Origin: Bremerella alba
GTDB lineage: Bacteria; Planctomycetota; Planctomycetia; Pirellulales; Pirellulaceae
Length of the DNA stretch: 64,000 nucleotides
NCBI RefSeq assembly: GCF_013618625.1
Contig: NZ_JABRWO010000005.1
Location: 162,322 to 226,321 of the forward strand
Direction of reading: 5' to 3'
Part shown: in pieces, positions 25,044 to 33,124 of the stretch
Numbering within the stretch: the first letter of the stretch is position 1
Layout: every line of letters starts with the position of its first letter
Notes under the pieces: generated by a model
Told to the model about the DNA's origin: nothing
The model's database searches: none
Seen by the model: only the letters and a program-made list of their open reading frames with translations
Program-made: the position numbers and the translations under genes

Positions 25044-27194
25044 ATGAAAAAATTCCTAATTCTATCGCTGCTGTTCATCAGTACCTTCGGAGGAATTGCC
25101 TTGGCAATCTTCCTGGAGTCGTGCGATTTGTCTCAGTGGGAACTCCCCAAGTTTCTGGCCCAACAAACCCAGGTCGATCAGCCTGCTGAAGCCAAGCCTG
25201 AAGTATCTGTTAAAACGTCAAGTGTTCACTTCGATCCGGCAGTCCGGCCAGCCTCGCAAATCGAGCTCGAACCGCGCGTCACGCAAGAGTTCGACATCGA
25301 AGCGATCAAGAAAACACTAGAAGACTCGCAGACCTCGCAGCAGAAGATGGCCGACTCCCAGAATCGATCGTGGGACGTGCTCAACAAGGCGATCGACTCG
25401 ATGCGGGAAGTCGCCACTTCCAAGATGGAAGTCAGCCAAGCAGTGCCGCCGGTCGTACCGGTGCCGCAAGCCCAAACCACCGCCACACAAGCTCCTCTGC
25501 CAGCAGAAGAAGTCCCAGCTGCGGGCCCCAATCCGAATCTATTGCCCCGTCCTTCGCAGCCTCGGATCATTCCGGACGAAGGGGACGACAAGCTGACCAT
25601 CGTCATTCAGGACAGCGATATTCGCGAAGTATTAGAACTACTCAGCGAACAAGGGCAACTCAATATCCTACCGAGCCAAAACGTGCAAGGCACCGTCTCT
25701 GCTTCGTTGACCAAAGTGGACGTTCGCACGGCACTTGCTGCCATCTTGCGATCGACCGGGTACGTGATGCAGCAAGACGGAGACTTCATCTATGTCGGCA
25801 CGCCAGATGACATGCAGAGCATGGAACGTTTGCACGATAAGGTCGGCACACGTATTTATCGCCTGAAGTACATCCGTGCGACCGAAGTGCAAACACTGAT
25901 CACGCCCATGCTTACCGAAGGCACCGGCACGATCAGTATTTCTACCGAAGCGAAAATCGGCATCTCGCCTGACTCGAACAACCCAGGCTCCGACGATTAC
26001 GCCGGTGAAGAAACGGTGATCATTCGCGATTACGAACAAAACCTCGCCAAGATCGACCGAGCCATTCTCGAGATCGACTGTCGACCGCTTCAAGTCGCCA
26101 TCGAAGCGATGATTCTCAGCGTCAAGCTAGACGACTCGCTCGACATGGGCGTTAGCTTCGAAGCGCTTCGCCAAAATGACAACATTCGTCTGGTCTCTGG
26201 GTTCCCTTTGCCGGACTTAAACCTGGGCGATGGGGGCCTCAAGCTAGGCTACCTCGATGCCAATTTATCGCTGTTCGTGGAAGCCTTGGAAGTGGTTGGC
26301 GAAACCAACGTGATCGCCGCACCGCAGCTATTAGTGCTGAATAAACAAAAGGCCGAGATCCTGATCGGTCAGCAGAAAGGTTACATCAGTACAACCGTCA
26401 CCGAAACGGCCTCGACCCAATCGGTCGAGTTCCTGGAAGTGGGTACCCAACTGCGTATCCGGCCATTCATCACCACAGACGGCATGATCCGCTTGGATGT
26501 CCATCCGGAAATCTCAACCGGCGAGGTCCGCGTCGAGTCAGGCCTGACCATTCCCGATAAAGACGTCACCCAGGTCACAACCAACATCATGTGCCCTGAC
26601 GGCCGAACGGTAATCATTGGCGGCCTGATCAAAAGCAGCCAAACCAAGGGATCGATTCAGATTCCTTATCTCGGTAGCTTGCCCGGGGCAGGGCTTCTCT
26701 TTCGCCAAAAGTCTGAAGAATTGGAACGGCAGGAACTGATTGTTCTGATCACGCCACGGATTGTCGATCCGAATCAAATTTCAAACGACGGCGAGAAGGC
26801 TCGCGATTTGTTCGAGATTCAACACGAATACAGCGCCGACAAGATGAGCCCTCTCAGCAAGCGGCATATCGGTCGTAACTACTATCGTCTGGCCACCTCG
26901 GCCTGGGCTACCGGCGATGCCTATTCTGCATTGCGGTATGTCAACTTGGCAATCCATTACGATAATCAACTGCTCGAAGCAGTCGCCCTGCGTGAGGATA
27001 TCGTCACCCAAACCGGCCTCGGTGACCGCACGGTTCATAGCCATTTGAAAGAAGGCCTGGCTCCCTGGAATCATCCCCATGGAGTCGAAGTATCGCCGTG
27101 GCATCTCGATCAGATCGAATCAGGCGTACCCACCACGCCGGGATACCAACCGCCACATTTGATTCCCAATCCACGGGTCGTCCCCCATCAATAG
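25044..27194 (+). CDS. Type II/IV secretin (PilQ/GspD-like)
   Basis: The 716-residue outer-membrane channel has a hydrophobic N-terminal signal (KKFLILSLLFISTFGGIALA), a long Gln/Pro-rich linker, an N0/STN-type domain (about 180-255; VIQDSDIREVLELLSEQGQ), an N1-type domain (about 265-345) and the secretin core (about 350-580). Core motifs are VAIEAMILSVKLDD, VIAAPQLLVLNKQKAEI and the C-terminal VIIGGLIKSSQ..IPYLGSLPGAGLLFRQ..ELIVLITPRIV. A C-terminal region of about 130 residues after the barrel (YSALRYVNLAIHYDNQ) resembles a TPR-like helical extension. The gene follows the PilP-like gene by 25 bases. Confidence 0.9.
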   Translation: MKKFLILSLLFISTFGGIALAIFLESCDLSQWELPKFLAQQTQVDQPAEAKPEVSVKTSSVHFDPAVRPASQIELEPRVTQEFDIEAIKKTLEDSQTSQQKMADSQNRSWDVLNKAIDSMREVATSKMEVSQAVPPVVPVPQAQTTATQAPLPAEEVPAAGPNPNLLPRPSQPRIIPDEGDDKLTIVIQDSDIREVLELLSEQGQLNILPSQNVQGTVSASLTKVDVRTALAAILRSTGYVMQQDGDFIYVGTPDDMQSMERLHDKVGTRIYRLKYIRATEVQTLITPMLTEGTGTISISTEAKIGISPDSNNPGSDDYAGEETVIIRDYEQNLAKIDRAILEIDCRPLQVAIEAMILSVKLDDSLDMGVSFEALRQNDNIRLVSGFPLPDLNLGDGGLKLGYLDANLSLFVEALEVVGETNVIAAPQLLVLNKQKAEILIGQQKGYISTTVTETASTQSVEFLEVGTQLRIRPFITTDGMIRLDVHPEISTGEVRVESGLTIPDKDVTQVTTNIMCPDGRTVIIGGLIKSSQTKGSIQIPYLGSLPGAGLLFRQKSEELERQELIVLITPRIVDPNQISNDGEKARDLFEIQHEYSADKMSPLSKRHIGRNYYRLATSAWATGDAYSALRYVNLAIHYDNQLLEAVALREDIVTQTGLGDRTVHSHLKEGLAPWNHPHGVEVSPWHLDQIESGVPTTPGYQPPHLIPNPRVVPHQ

Positions 27195-27207
27195 TTAAGT
27201 AGTCTCC

Positions 27208-27729
27208 ATGTCCACACGCTCGGTCGCTATGTTGATCCTGGTTGTCTCAGCTGCTCAAAGTATCGGCTGTGCCATTTCGCCGGCAATCCGCGAGGCATTC
27301 ATGGATCCCGGCAAAGAGCATCGCGAGCGAAAGGCCGAGATTCACCGCCTGGTCGACCAGCGGCATGTGAAGTCGCGTCTTCAAGCGGCATCTGCCATGT
27401 TGAGTTCCGGCCGATATGACGACTGCGAGCAAGTGTTGGCGGAAATCGAAAACATCGATCCTCACTGCAAAGAGATGCATCTGATTCGCGGCGAAGTCCT
27501 CATGGGTCAGGACAAGTTCGTCGAAGCGGCAGCACTCTACGAGAAAGTTCTCGAAAAGCACCCGGCCGACGCCAACCTGCATCACTTGCACGCGATGGCA
27601 CTCGAGTTCTCCGGCGATTCGGTTTCCGCGATGCTCGCATTTCAAAGGGCAGCGGAACTTTCGCCTGACAGTTCATTAATCCAACTCAGTCAGATCCGCG
27701 ACAATGCCCCAGGCAGGGCCATCCGATAG
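27208..27729 (+). CDS. TPR lipoprotein at the end of the pilus operon
   Basis: The 173-residue product has a short hydrophobic signal ending in a lipobox-like QSIGC at residue 21, so it is probably a lipoprotein. Residues about 55-165 contain three tetratricopeptide repeats (SGRYDDCEQVLAEIENIDP, GQDKFVEAAALYEKVLEKHP, AMALEFSGDSVSAMLAFQRA). The role is probably that of PilF/PilW-type pilotins that aid secretin assembly; this is inference from size, lipobox and location 13 bases after the secretin. Confidence 0.72.
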   Translation: MSTRSVAMLILVVSAAQSIGCAISPAIREAFMDPGKEHRERKAEIHRLVDQRHVKSRLQAASAMLSSGRYDDCEQVLAEIENIDPHCKEMHLIRGEVLMGQDKFVEAAALYEKVLEKHPADANLHHLHAMALEFSGDSVSAMLAFQRAAELSPDSSLIQLSQIRDNAPGRAIR

Positions 27730-27771
27730 GTACTAAACTTCCAGCGACCTTCGTTTATCGAGCCATGCGTC

Positions 27772-28875
27772 ATGAACATTCTTGCGCTCGAGCCCTATTT
27801 CGGAGGCAGTCATCAGGCTTTCCTCGATGGCTGGATCACGCAAAGCCAACACTGTTGGACCCTTTTAACGCTGCCGGCCCATCACTGGAAATGGCGAATG
27901 CGGCACGCTGCGATCACCTTCGCCGAGCAAGTCACAAGCCTTCCGCACACACACTTCGATGCCATCTTCTGCAGCGACATGCTGAACCTGGCCGTCTTTC
28001 GTGGTCTCGCCCCGCAGTCGATCGCTCAGCTTCCGGCCGTCGTCTACTTCCACGAAAACCAGCTCACCTATCCGGACAACACCCGAGCGCAGCGAGACTA
28101 CCACTACGCGTTCGATAACTTCCAAACTCTTCTGGCTGCTGATCAGGCGTGGTTTAACTCGGCTTACCATCGCACCGAGTTCTTCCAGCAGTGCAGGGCG
28201 TTTCTGAAGAAGTTTCCCGACTTCACGTTGGAAGGTCGCTTAGATCACGCGTTTGGGCAAACGACTATCGCTTCGCCCGGCTTGCCAGAGATCGAAACTA
28301 GCCAGCGAGAGCACAACTGGCAATGTCCGCATATCGTCTGGGCGGCTCGTTGGGAAAAGGACAAGAACCCCGAAAGCTTCTTCCGCGCCATGTACCGCCT
28401 GAAGGACGACGGCCTTCCGTTCCGATTGAGCATCGTCGGCGAGTCGTTCCGCGACTGCCCGCCCATCTTTAGCGAGGCCCGCGAAGTCCTGGCAGATCAC
28501 ATCGAGCAGTGGGGCTTTCTCCCCAGTCATGAAGATTACGTCCGCTTGCTGTGCACTAGCGACATCTTCGTGTCGACCGCCGAGCACGAGTTCTTTGGTA
28601 TCTCCGCAGCCGAGGCGATCCTCGCCGGAAACCTTCCGGTACTCCCAAGCCGTCTGGCATATCCGGAGCTGGTTGACCAGCAGCCGAGCCTACTTTACGA
28701 CGGCACAACCTTTGGCCTAATCGCTCACCTGCAAAAGCTACGAGAAGACAAAACATTCCAGCAGGCCGTACAGCAACAAACAGCGTTGGTTGCCTTGAAG
28801 CTCGACCGACTGCAATGGTCACAACTGGCACCCGTCTACGACGAACGTCTGAAGTCAGTCACCGACAAGGCTTAG
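27772..28875 (+). CDS. DUF3524 glycosyltransferase, relative of tRNA-queuosine mannosyltransferase
   Basis: This 367-residue enzyme has a GT4-like C-terminal half. The N-terminal domain MNILALEPYFGGSHQAFLDG and the segment LPAHHWKWRMRHAA match the animal GTDC1/QTMAN and bacterial DUF3524 family, in which the human protein adds mannose to queuosine in tRNA(Asp). The GT-B nucleotide-sugar region is visible (VSTAEHEFFGISAAEAILAGNLPVLP) with the E-x7-E-type motif. The protein is soluble. It follows the TPR gene by 42 bases, but there is no functional link to pili that I know of. No queuosine synthesis genes are in the window. The bacterial substrate may be something other than tRNA. Confidence 0.78.
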   Translation: MNILALEPYFGGSHQAFLDGWITQSQHCWTLLTLPAHHWKWRMRHAAITFAEQVTSLPHTHFDAIFCSDMLNLAVFRGLAPQSIAQLPAVVYFHENQLTYPDNTRAQRDYHYAFDNFQTLLAADQAWFNSAYHRTEFFQQCRAFLKKFPDFTLEGRLDHAFGQTTIASPGLPEIETSQREHNWQCPHIVWAARWEKDKNPESFFRAMYRLKDDGLPFRLSIVGESFRDCPPIFSEAREVLADHIEQWGFLPSHEDYVRLLCTSDIFVSTAEHEFFGISAAEAILAGNLPVLPSRLAYPELVDQQPSLLYDGTTFGLIAHLQKLREDKTFQQAVQQQTALVALKLDRLQWSQLAPVYDERLKSVTDKA

Positions 28876-29192
28876 AAACGGTGTTTCCTTCTTGACTGTC
28901 TGATCCTCGCCGCGTTAGCCCCCCCGGTGAAGGGAGACACCAATCGGCATCCGGAGAATTCAGGCTCGGGTCGGTGATTTGAGGAAATTAAACCGCTTTC
29001 ATTACCCAGTCCTTCCGAGGGGGGTTGTGGCTGTGTGTGGGGGGCGATACGATAGTATCTAGCCCACTGCTGAGACTGATTCTCGTTGTCGATTCTCTTT
29101 AGTCGCAACCGATCACTTAGCCAGATCCATCCAGCCATGGTGAATAGTTCTCAGTGCTAACCTGCCATTTATTTTTTTAGGATATGTAGGTC
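28876..29192. other. Intergenic region, no gene recognised
   Basis: About 320 bases lie between the glycosyltransferase and the DUF1559 gene. The stretch has G-rich runs near 29015-29045 (GAGGGGGG and TGGGGGGCG) that could form local structure, and T-rich sequence just before the start at 29193. No hairpin terminator with a T run was found, and no promoter elements are clear. Confidence 0.35.
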
Positions 29193-30293
29193 ATGCCGAC
29201 GACTACCATGCCGAAGGTTTGCGCGCTACCTGTGGTTCGATCTTCCCGTAATGGGTTTACCCTAGTCGAACTATTGGTGGTCATCGCCATCATTGGGATC
29301 TTGATTGCTCTGTTGCTTCCCGCCGTTCAACAGGCTCGCGAGGCTGCCCGTCGAACCCAATGCTTGAACAATTTAAAGCAGATCTCTTTGGGGCTCGTTC
29401 AATTCGAGCATACCTACGGACACTTCCCATACAACCGAACCGGTTTTCTCTGGCGTATTCTCCCGTTTATCGAGCAGAATACGTTGTCGAACCAAATCAA
29501 CGCCGCTCGCCCTGACGACAATCCCAACACAACCGATCCGTCCCAATACTACAACGGAAAATGGGATAACGATGTCTGGCATCCGGAATTGACGGAGGCC
29601 TTTGAGAACGTCCTGCCAACCTACGTTTGCCCTAGCACGCCGGGTCAGCGACAGATCGAGTCGAATGGGTACCTTGCGGGAGCGACTGACTATTCTACCG
29701 CGCGAATTCCCAATGTTCGTCCTGCCGGCCATACGCTCTGGTATCAGGACGGTACCCCGCAAATGAATTACAACACGGCTACCAGTCCACCGAGTTCTCG
29801 CGGTACGAACCCGACTTGGAAAGGTGCCAGAGCCGCGCAAATCACCGATGGTTTCAGCAATACGATTTTGTTCTACGAGCGTGCAGGCGCCCCGAATCGA
29901 TACGTAAAAGGACGTATCGTCGGAACCGATTCGCTGGCATGGCCTGGCAACCAGGGCGACAAAATGACCGCCTACAAAGCCGATAACCTGGATGCGAGTA
30001 CCTCTAATCGTGCTTCCGGTCGAGGCGTCAACGGTGACCCGCTTTCGCCTTATAACGATTCTTTAAGTGTGGATTGTTCTACGCACGATTCCGCCAACGA
30101 AGCTGCTATTGATGAGTGCGGATTCAAGTTCATCGGGCACACCAACGCTGGCCAACCCTATAGCTTTCATACCGGCGTAGTCGGTATCGCTCAGTGCGAC
30201 GGTTCGGCTCGTTTCATCAGCAACAATATTGAACTAACGACCTTCTTAAACTTGCTCCTCCGAGATGACGGTCAGGTTTTGGGCGAATTCTAA
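29193..30293 (+). CDS. DUF1559 pilin-like exported protein
   Basis: The 366-residue protein belongs to the large planctomycete DUF1559 family. It opens with a prepilin leader [34 protein letters not shown], giving a type III signal and pilin helix. A beta-rich head with the conserved NNLKQI and IEQ motifs follows, and the C-terminal LRDDGQVL motif is typical. These proteins are thought to be processed by prepilin peptidase and exported; their precise role is not established. The ATG at 29193 has AGG just upstream. A strong hairpin terminator follows 38 bases after the stop, so this is a single-gene unit. Confidence 0.88.
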   Translation: MPTTTMPKVCALPVVRSSRNGFTLVELLVVIAIIGILIALLLPAVQQAREAARRTQCLNNLKQISLGLVQFEHTYGHFPYNRTGFLWRILPFIEQNTLSNQINAARPDDNPNTTDPSQYYNGKWDNDVWHPELTEAFENVLPTYVCPSTPGQRQIESNGYLAGATDYSTARIPNVRPAGHTLWYQDGTPQMNYNTATSPPSSRGTNPTWKGARAAQITDGFSNTILFYERAGAPNRYVKGRIVGTDSLAWPGNQGDKMTAYKADNLDASTSNRASGRGVNGDPLSPYNDSLSVDCSTHDSANEAAIDECGFKFIGHTNAGQPYSFHTGVVGIAQCDGSARFISNNIELTTFLNLLLRDDGQVLGEF

Positions 30294-30331
30294 TCGTCCC
30301 TCTCAGCAAGTAATAAATGTCGACAAGTGAA

Positions 30332-30371
30332 GCAGCCTTCAAGCCCGCATCCGCGCGGGCTTGAAGGCTGC
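30332..30371 (+). terminator. Strong hairpin terminator after the DUF1559 gene
   Basis: A perfect 17-bp inverted repeat (left arm 30332-30348, right arm 30355-30371, loop ATCCGC) begins 39 bases after the DUF1559 stop. It is the most stable hairpin I noticed in the window. There is no T run after it, so termination may depend on the stem alone or on Rho. It works equally on both strands. Confidence 0.7.
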
Positions 30372-30796
30372 GTGCCTGAACCCAAGTTATCATTCTTGTA
30401 ATCTCCCTCCGCCGCACCCCTCTAACAAGCGGCCTTTTCATCCTGCGATGACTTCTAATCGGTGCCATGGCACTGGCTAACTACTTTGCTCTTACTTCGT
30501 CACCCTTTGCTGAGGGGACTTCGCCTAACAAGGCCCCATTTTCATGGACGACAAGTAGAATTCCGGCGACGAGTTTGGCTAAAATACGCTGGAAAGCCAG
30601 TGATGCCATATCGAAAGACTCTTTTCTCCCTTTTCGCGCCGTAAACGCATTTCGCAGTACCTACCGGCAGTTTTTCCCTTAAAAAACTCGCAGCGATGAT
30701 TGCAATTCATACTTTTATCCGTTTCTCTAAATCGGGCTCAAAAAGTCCGTTAAATGCTTACGCAGGCTGGAAATAACATGTGGAGAGCCTCACAAC
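30372..30796. other. Intergenic region before the sigma-factor gene
   Basis: About 425 bases hold the promoter for the ECF sigma operon. A short open frame (30467-30682) exists but has no family signature and uneven composition, so it is not called. An AT-rich patch (30680-30760) just upstream of the sigma gene is the likely promoter region. Sequence-specific -35/-10 elements for an auto-regulated ECF sigma factor cannot be assigned without relatives. Confidence 0.35.
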
Positions 30797-31330
30797 ATGC
30801 TGATGAGCGAAACCAGTCGAAATGCACGCTTTGTCCGCGAGTTCGCTTGCCATGAAGAGGCAATTCGGGCTTACGTGCGCCGATTGGTTCCTTCGCGTGC
30901 CGATTGCGATGACATCCTTCAGGAAGTGGCGATCGTACTGTGGGAGAAATTTGACGAGTTTCATGAAGAGGGTAACTTTCGGTCCTGGGCCTTTGGCTTC
31001 GCCCGATACAAAGTTCTCTCCTGGCTGCGTGACAACGGCCGACGACGCTTGGTGCTCGATAGTGATGTCGTCGCGATGATCGCGGATGAGTCGATTGAGG
31101 AAGACTCACATCTCGAAGCGCAACGACTCGCTTTACGGTCCTGTTTTGGAAAACTTCCCAGCGAACAACGCTCGCTGGTAGCAAATGCTTATAGTCCCGA
31201 CGTGAAAATCCAAGAGATAGCGGCCACAAGCGGCCGCTCGACAGCCGGTTTTTACCAATGGCTCTACCGTATTCGGCAGATGCTGTTGGAATGCGTGCAA
31301 CGTCAACTCGCCAGCGAGGCGAATCCATGA
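30797..31330 (+). CDS. ECF RNA polymerase sigma factor (Rhodopirellula/Verrucomicrobium-type)
   Basis: The 177-residue protein has the two sigma-70 regions of ECF factors. Region 2 lies at about 20-90 with SRADCDDILQEVAIVLWEKF and FRSWAFGFARYKVLSWLRD. Region 4 lies at about 120-170 with the helix-turn-helix IQEIAATSGRSTAGFYQWLYRIR. It directs RNA polymerase to a limited regulon. The last four bases overlap the anti-sigma gene (ATGA), the typical arrangement in which the sigma factor is held by its neighbour. The operon goes on to a cytochrome and a DUF1501 protein, as in many planctomycete loci. The start at 30797 (MLMSET) could also be 30803. Confidence 0.9.
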   Translation: MLMSETSRNARFVREFACHEEAIRAYVRRLVPSRADCDDILQEVAIVLWEKFDEFHEEGNFRSWAFGFARYKVLSWLRDNGRRRLVLDSDVVAMIADESIEEDSHLEAQRLALRSCFGKLPSEQRSLVANAYSPDVKIQEIAATSGRSTAGFYQWLYRIRQMLLECVQRQLASEANP

Positions 31331-32865
31331 GTAATGACGACAGCTTTCAACACGACGTTCAGGACTATCTTGAAAATCGCGCGACCCCCGAGCAGGTATT
31401 CCAACTCAACGAGCGATTGCGAAACGATCCCGAGGCCCGCCGTTCTTTTCGAGAAATACTGAATCTCGATTCGGTTCTCATGGAAACCTCCGAAGAGATC
31501 ACGGGGGAAGCCAATAAGGCTTACGCCGCTTACCAGTGGCCAGGTCCTGCCAATGCACCGCTTGCCCCACAACCGAAAGAAGCCAGCGTATCCGTGGTAG
31601 ACTCCCAACGTAACCGCTCTTGGGTGAGCCTGGTTTTAGTGATCGCGGCAAGCTTGGTGGTAATCGTCGGAACACTTTCATGGTTTGCTGAAAACCGTGA
31701 GTATGCGATTGTAGAATACGCGGCCGGAGCGCAAGGGCTGTCGACCGGGATGACCTTAGGCGCGGAATCTCATTTCATCCAGGCCGGAACGGTTCAATTG
31801 GTCACCCCACGCGGCGCGAGGATCGTGATTGAAGCACCGGCTTTGTTCTACTTTGAATCAGCTCAGCGACTCCATTTGAAACATGGTCGCTTGGCTGCGG
31901 ATGTGCCCCCCGAAGCTCATAGGTTTACGGTGATTACCCCGACCGGGCAGGCAATCGACCTGGGCACAAAATTTGGCGTAGACATGCCGGAAGAAGGCGA
32001 AGCCGAGATCCATGTCTTTCAGGGGGAAGTTATTGCCCAATCAACCGAAGGTGGCAACCTGCGCAATCTTCGCGACAACCAGGCTTTTCGCCTGCAATCG
32101 GCGGTCGGAACCCCAAGCAGTTTTCGATCGGGCGCCTTTATTCAACCTGGTGAAGTCGATTCGCTGCATGCAGCCCTTCAAGCCGGTCAACCAAAACGCT
32201 CTCAACTAGCTCAGAGGCAATTACGAGACGACCCCGATCTTATTGCTCTACTTGATTTCGACACCGGAAAAAAACATCCGGGAAAATACCGTAGCGTTCA
32301 AGGCCGCTGGCCAGGCTCTCAAGCGGCTGAGTTTGTGAATGTTGGCGATCATATGAAGCTTGACGTTGGTGGAGAACACTCGTGGCCGCAATTAACGCTG
32401 GCCGCCTGGGTTCGCCTCGATCAACTGGGAGAGCCATACCACTCGCTTCTGCATACCGATGGTTGGGAAGTTACCAACAAGGGACAGGTTCACTGGATGG
32501 TCACAAGATTGACGACCATGCGATTGGCCCTCCGAGATAATACGCTGGCGCCGGAAGACCTCGCACAGGAAGGGTTTCCCGATTCGCAAACGAGCGTGTT
32601 GCCCGAACAAGGTCGCTGGGTCCACTTAGCCGCCGTTTACGATGCCGACCTAAAGACGGTCCGCTTCTATTTCAATGGCCAATTCGACAGCGAATCGAAA
32701 CTATCTCGAGCACATCCTGCTCGTCTGGGGCCAGCTCAAATTGGCAATTGGAACACGAACGACCGCACATTGAGTGGTCGTATTGACGAAATGCTGATTC
32801 TTGGTCGTGCCATGTCCGACGTCGAGATGGAACAACTCTTCGCATCCGGCAATCCTTATCGCTAA
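31327..32865 (+). CDS. FecR/LamG membrane anti-sigma factor
   Basis: The 512-residue single-pass protein has a cytoplasmic N-terminal anti-sigma-like helical region (about 1-95; DVQDYLENRATPEQVFQLNERL), a membrane helix (about 100-118; LVLVIAASLVVIVGTLSW), a periplasmic FecR domain (about 125-265; VQLVTPRGARIVIEAPALF, PTGQAIDLGTKFGVD) and a C-terminal LamG concanavalin-like domain (about 315-505; PQLTLAAWVRLDQLG, FYFNGQFDSES, GRIDEMLILGRAMSD). The overlap with the sigma-factor gene supports a signal role: a glycan or protein bound outside by LamG could release the sigma factor. That mechanism is inference. In this LamG domain the strand order is normal, unlike the PilX-like protein of this window. 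Confidence 0.85.
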   Translation: MSNDDSFQHDVQDYLENRATPEQVFQLNERLRNDPEARRSFREILNLDSVLMETSEEITGEANKAYAAYQWPGPANAPLAPQPKEASVSVVDSQRNRSWVSLVLVIAASLVVIVGTLSWFAENREYAIVEYAAGAQGLSTGMTLGAESHFIQAGTVQLVTPRGARIVIEAPALFYFESAQRLHLKHGRLAADVPPEAHRFTVITPTGQAIDLGTKFGVDMPEEGEAEIHVFQGEVIAQSTEGGNLRNLRDNQAFRLQSAVGTPSSFRSGAFIQPGEVDSLHAALQAGQPKRSQLAQRQLRDDPDLIALLDFDTGKKHPGKYRSVQGRWPGSQAAEFVNVGDHMKLDVGGEHSWPQLTLAAWVRLDQLGEPYHSLLHTDGWEVTNKGQVHWMVTRLTTMRLALRDNTLAPEDLAQEGFPDSQTSVLPEQGRWVHLAAVYDADLKTVRFYFNGQFDSESKLSRAHPARLGPAQIGNWNTNDRTLSGRIDEMLILGRAMSDVEMEQLFASGNPYR

Positions 32866-33124
32866 GGAATCTGGCTAATCCGGACGCCCCGATGAAATGC
32901 GTCGTGCCCCCGACTTTTTGGTCGGGGTATGTGCATCGGTTCATTGTAAAACTGACATGCGTCTGTGTTTCACGTCTCAGCAAAACAGATACGCATGGCC
33001 CACGCCATTTCAATTTGGACGCGATTTCGGGACCAATACTAGAATCATTTGCGTTAAAAATGACGCTGCAATGGAAACTCTAAGGTGAGCAACTCGTTTT
33101 CATTGTTTACCCCGGTGAAATTTT

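Noticed and set aside
30332..30371. The 17-bp inverted repeat considered as a mobile repeat or attachment site
   Set aside because: Its position right after a stop codon and its short GC-rich loop fit a terminator better; no second copy was noticed in the window.
30467..30682. Possible 71-aa protein before the sigma-factor gene
   Set aside because: There is no ribosome site, domain or helical periodicity; composition is Ser/Phe/Arg-rich as in random AT/GC-mixed sequence.
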